Virus record (IMG/VR): IMGVR_UViG_3300035698_007029
Span: 1 to 21,276 of that record
Strand: one strand, 5' to 3'
Length of the DNA: 21,276 bases
Source: a virus
The notes beneath the pieces were generated by a model. The model was not told the origin of the DNA, did not search any database, and saw only the letters and a program-made list of their open reading frames with translations. Position 1 is the first letter of the stretch. Every line of letters starts with the position of its first letter. Below, piece after piece: positions 20,786 through 21,276 of the stretch. A program made the position numbers and the translations under genes.

Positions 20786-21276
20786 ATGAAAAAGATTTTA
20801 GCAGTTTTAGGGATTTTACTAACGATTGGAATACTTAATGCAGGGGGGAAGATAACTAACACGGGAGTGTCTAACAGATTTAATAAAATTTATACTTCTA
20901 CCGAAATAAGCAGGAATGGACAAGGGATATATTTTGATCCTGATAATGACGGGAGTTCGGAAATTACCATGAATGCTGATGGAACTATAACGTCTAATGG
21001 GATTATATTAGGTTCAACAACCATCTCTAGTGATAGTATAGAAACAAATTATTTGACAGTAAATTCTACCTCGAGTTATGGTGGGTTAGCTAGGTATACA
21101 GCAGATATAGTCGGCACGAAAATAATCGTATCGAGCGTAAGTGCAGTTGATGCAGATGGGTTATGGTTGCTAGATGATGGAAATAATGGAATGTTTATAG
21201 AAAACGGTGGGAATATTGGTATAGGCTCAGATTATCCTAATGAAAAATTAGATGTAAAAGGAAATATTAGATGTGA
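20786..21276 (+). CDS. Fibre-like protein with N-terminal signal peptide (partial, runs off the right edge)
   Basis: The first 163 codons are present. ATG 20786 follows AGGAGG (20771-20776). The product starts MKKILAVLGILLTIGILNAG: two lysines, a hydrophobic stretch and Asn-Ala-Gly, a good Sec signal peptide. The mature part has beta-solenoid or fibre character: ITNTGVSNRFNKIYTSTEIS, GIYFDPDNDGSSEITMNADG, SDSIETNYLTVNS. It then has NIGIGSDYPNEKLDVKGNIR (about 142-161), a motif common in tail fibres and often followed by an intramolecular chaperone (S74) domain, which would lie outside the window. A signal peptide on a fibre is unusual. The alternative is a phage-encoded cell-surface protein. 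Confidence 0.8.
   Translation, partial: MKKILAVLGILLTIGILNAGGKITNTGVSNRFNKIYTSTEISRNGQGIYFDPDNDGSSEITMNADGTITSNGIILGSTTISSDSIETNYLTVNSTSSYGGLARYTADIVGTKIIVSSVSAVDADGLWLLDDGNNGMFIENGGNIGIGSDYPNEKLDVKGNIRC

Overview
The window is part of a double-stranded DNA bacteriophage or prophage that most likely makes a short-tailed (podovirus-type) virion. The evidence is a compact late operon on the + strand (about 3.5 kb to the right edge) in the order small terminase, large terminase, portal, scaffold, major capsid protein of the N4-gp56 type, head-tail adaptor, a large beta-rich tail/nozzle protein, small virion proteins, three probable ejection proteins and the start of a fibre. No tape measure, tail tube or sheath is visible. 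The DNA is AT-rich, Shine-Dalgarno sites are strong (AGGAGG), and TAA, TAG and TGA are all used as stops. The host is therefore a low-GC bacterium using the standard bacterial code. I cannot name it, and no integrase, lysis, replication or tRNA gene is in view.

Positions 1-2635 hold a minus-strand block of seven or more short accessory genes, each behind a nearly identical A-rich ribosome binding site (AAAGGAGGCACAGAAAATG). The first genes encode acidic proteins of unknown function. The later ones include a hexapeptide-repeat beta-helix protein (100-639) and the start of a second gene of the same family at the window edge, whose first 71 nt are identical to the neighbour's. A 51-nt leader repeat and a 35-nt leader repeat show that start regions have been copied between genes. 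One 47-codon gene (1396-1539) is easily missed because of its length.

Positions 2636-3561 are about 0.9 kb of AT-rich DNA with no credible gene. A strong sigma70-type promoter drives the minus-strand block, and several promoter-like sequences face the late operon. Short direct repeats lie just upstream of the small terminase gene, where a packaging or terminase-binding site would be expected.

Positions 3562-10874 are the packaging and head module. It includes a small protein with a signal peptide between the large terminase and the portal, and a small zinc-ribbon protein before the scaffold. The capsid gene has its own untranslated flanks: repeated AGATAATCT palindromes upstream and two hairpins downstream, the second terminator-like.

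Positions 10955-20772 are the connector, tail and ejection module, much of it translationally coupled by ATGA, TAATG or 8-nt overlaps. The window ends inside a fibre-like gene (20786 onward) whose product also begins with a signal peptide. Two signal-peptide proteins inside a virion operon, and a beta-helix with a cysteine at nearly every 18-residue turn, are the most unusual features.
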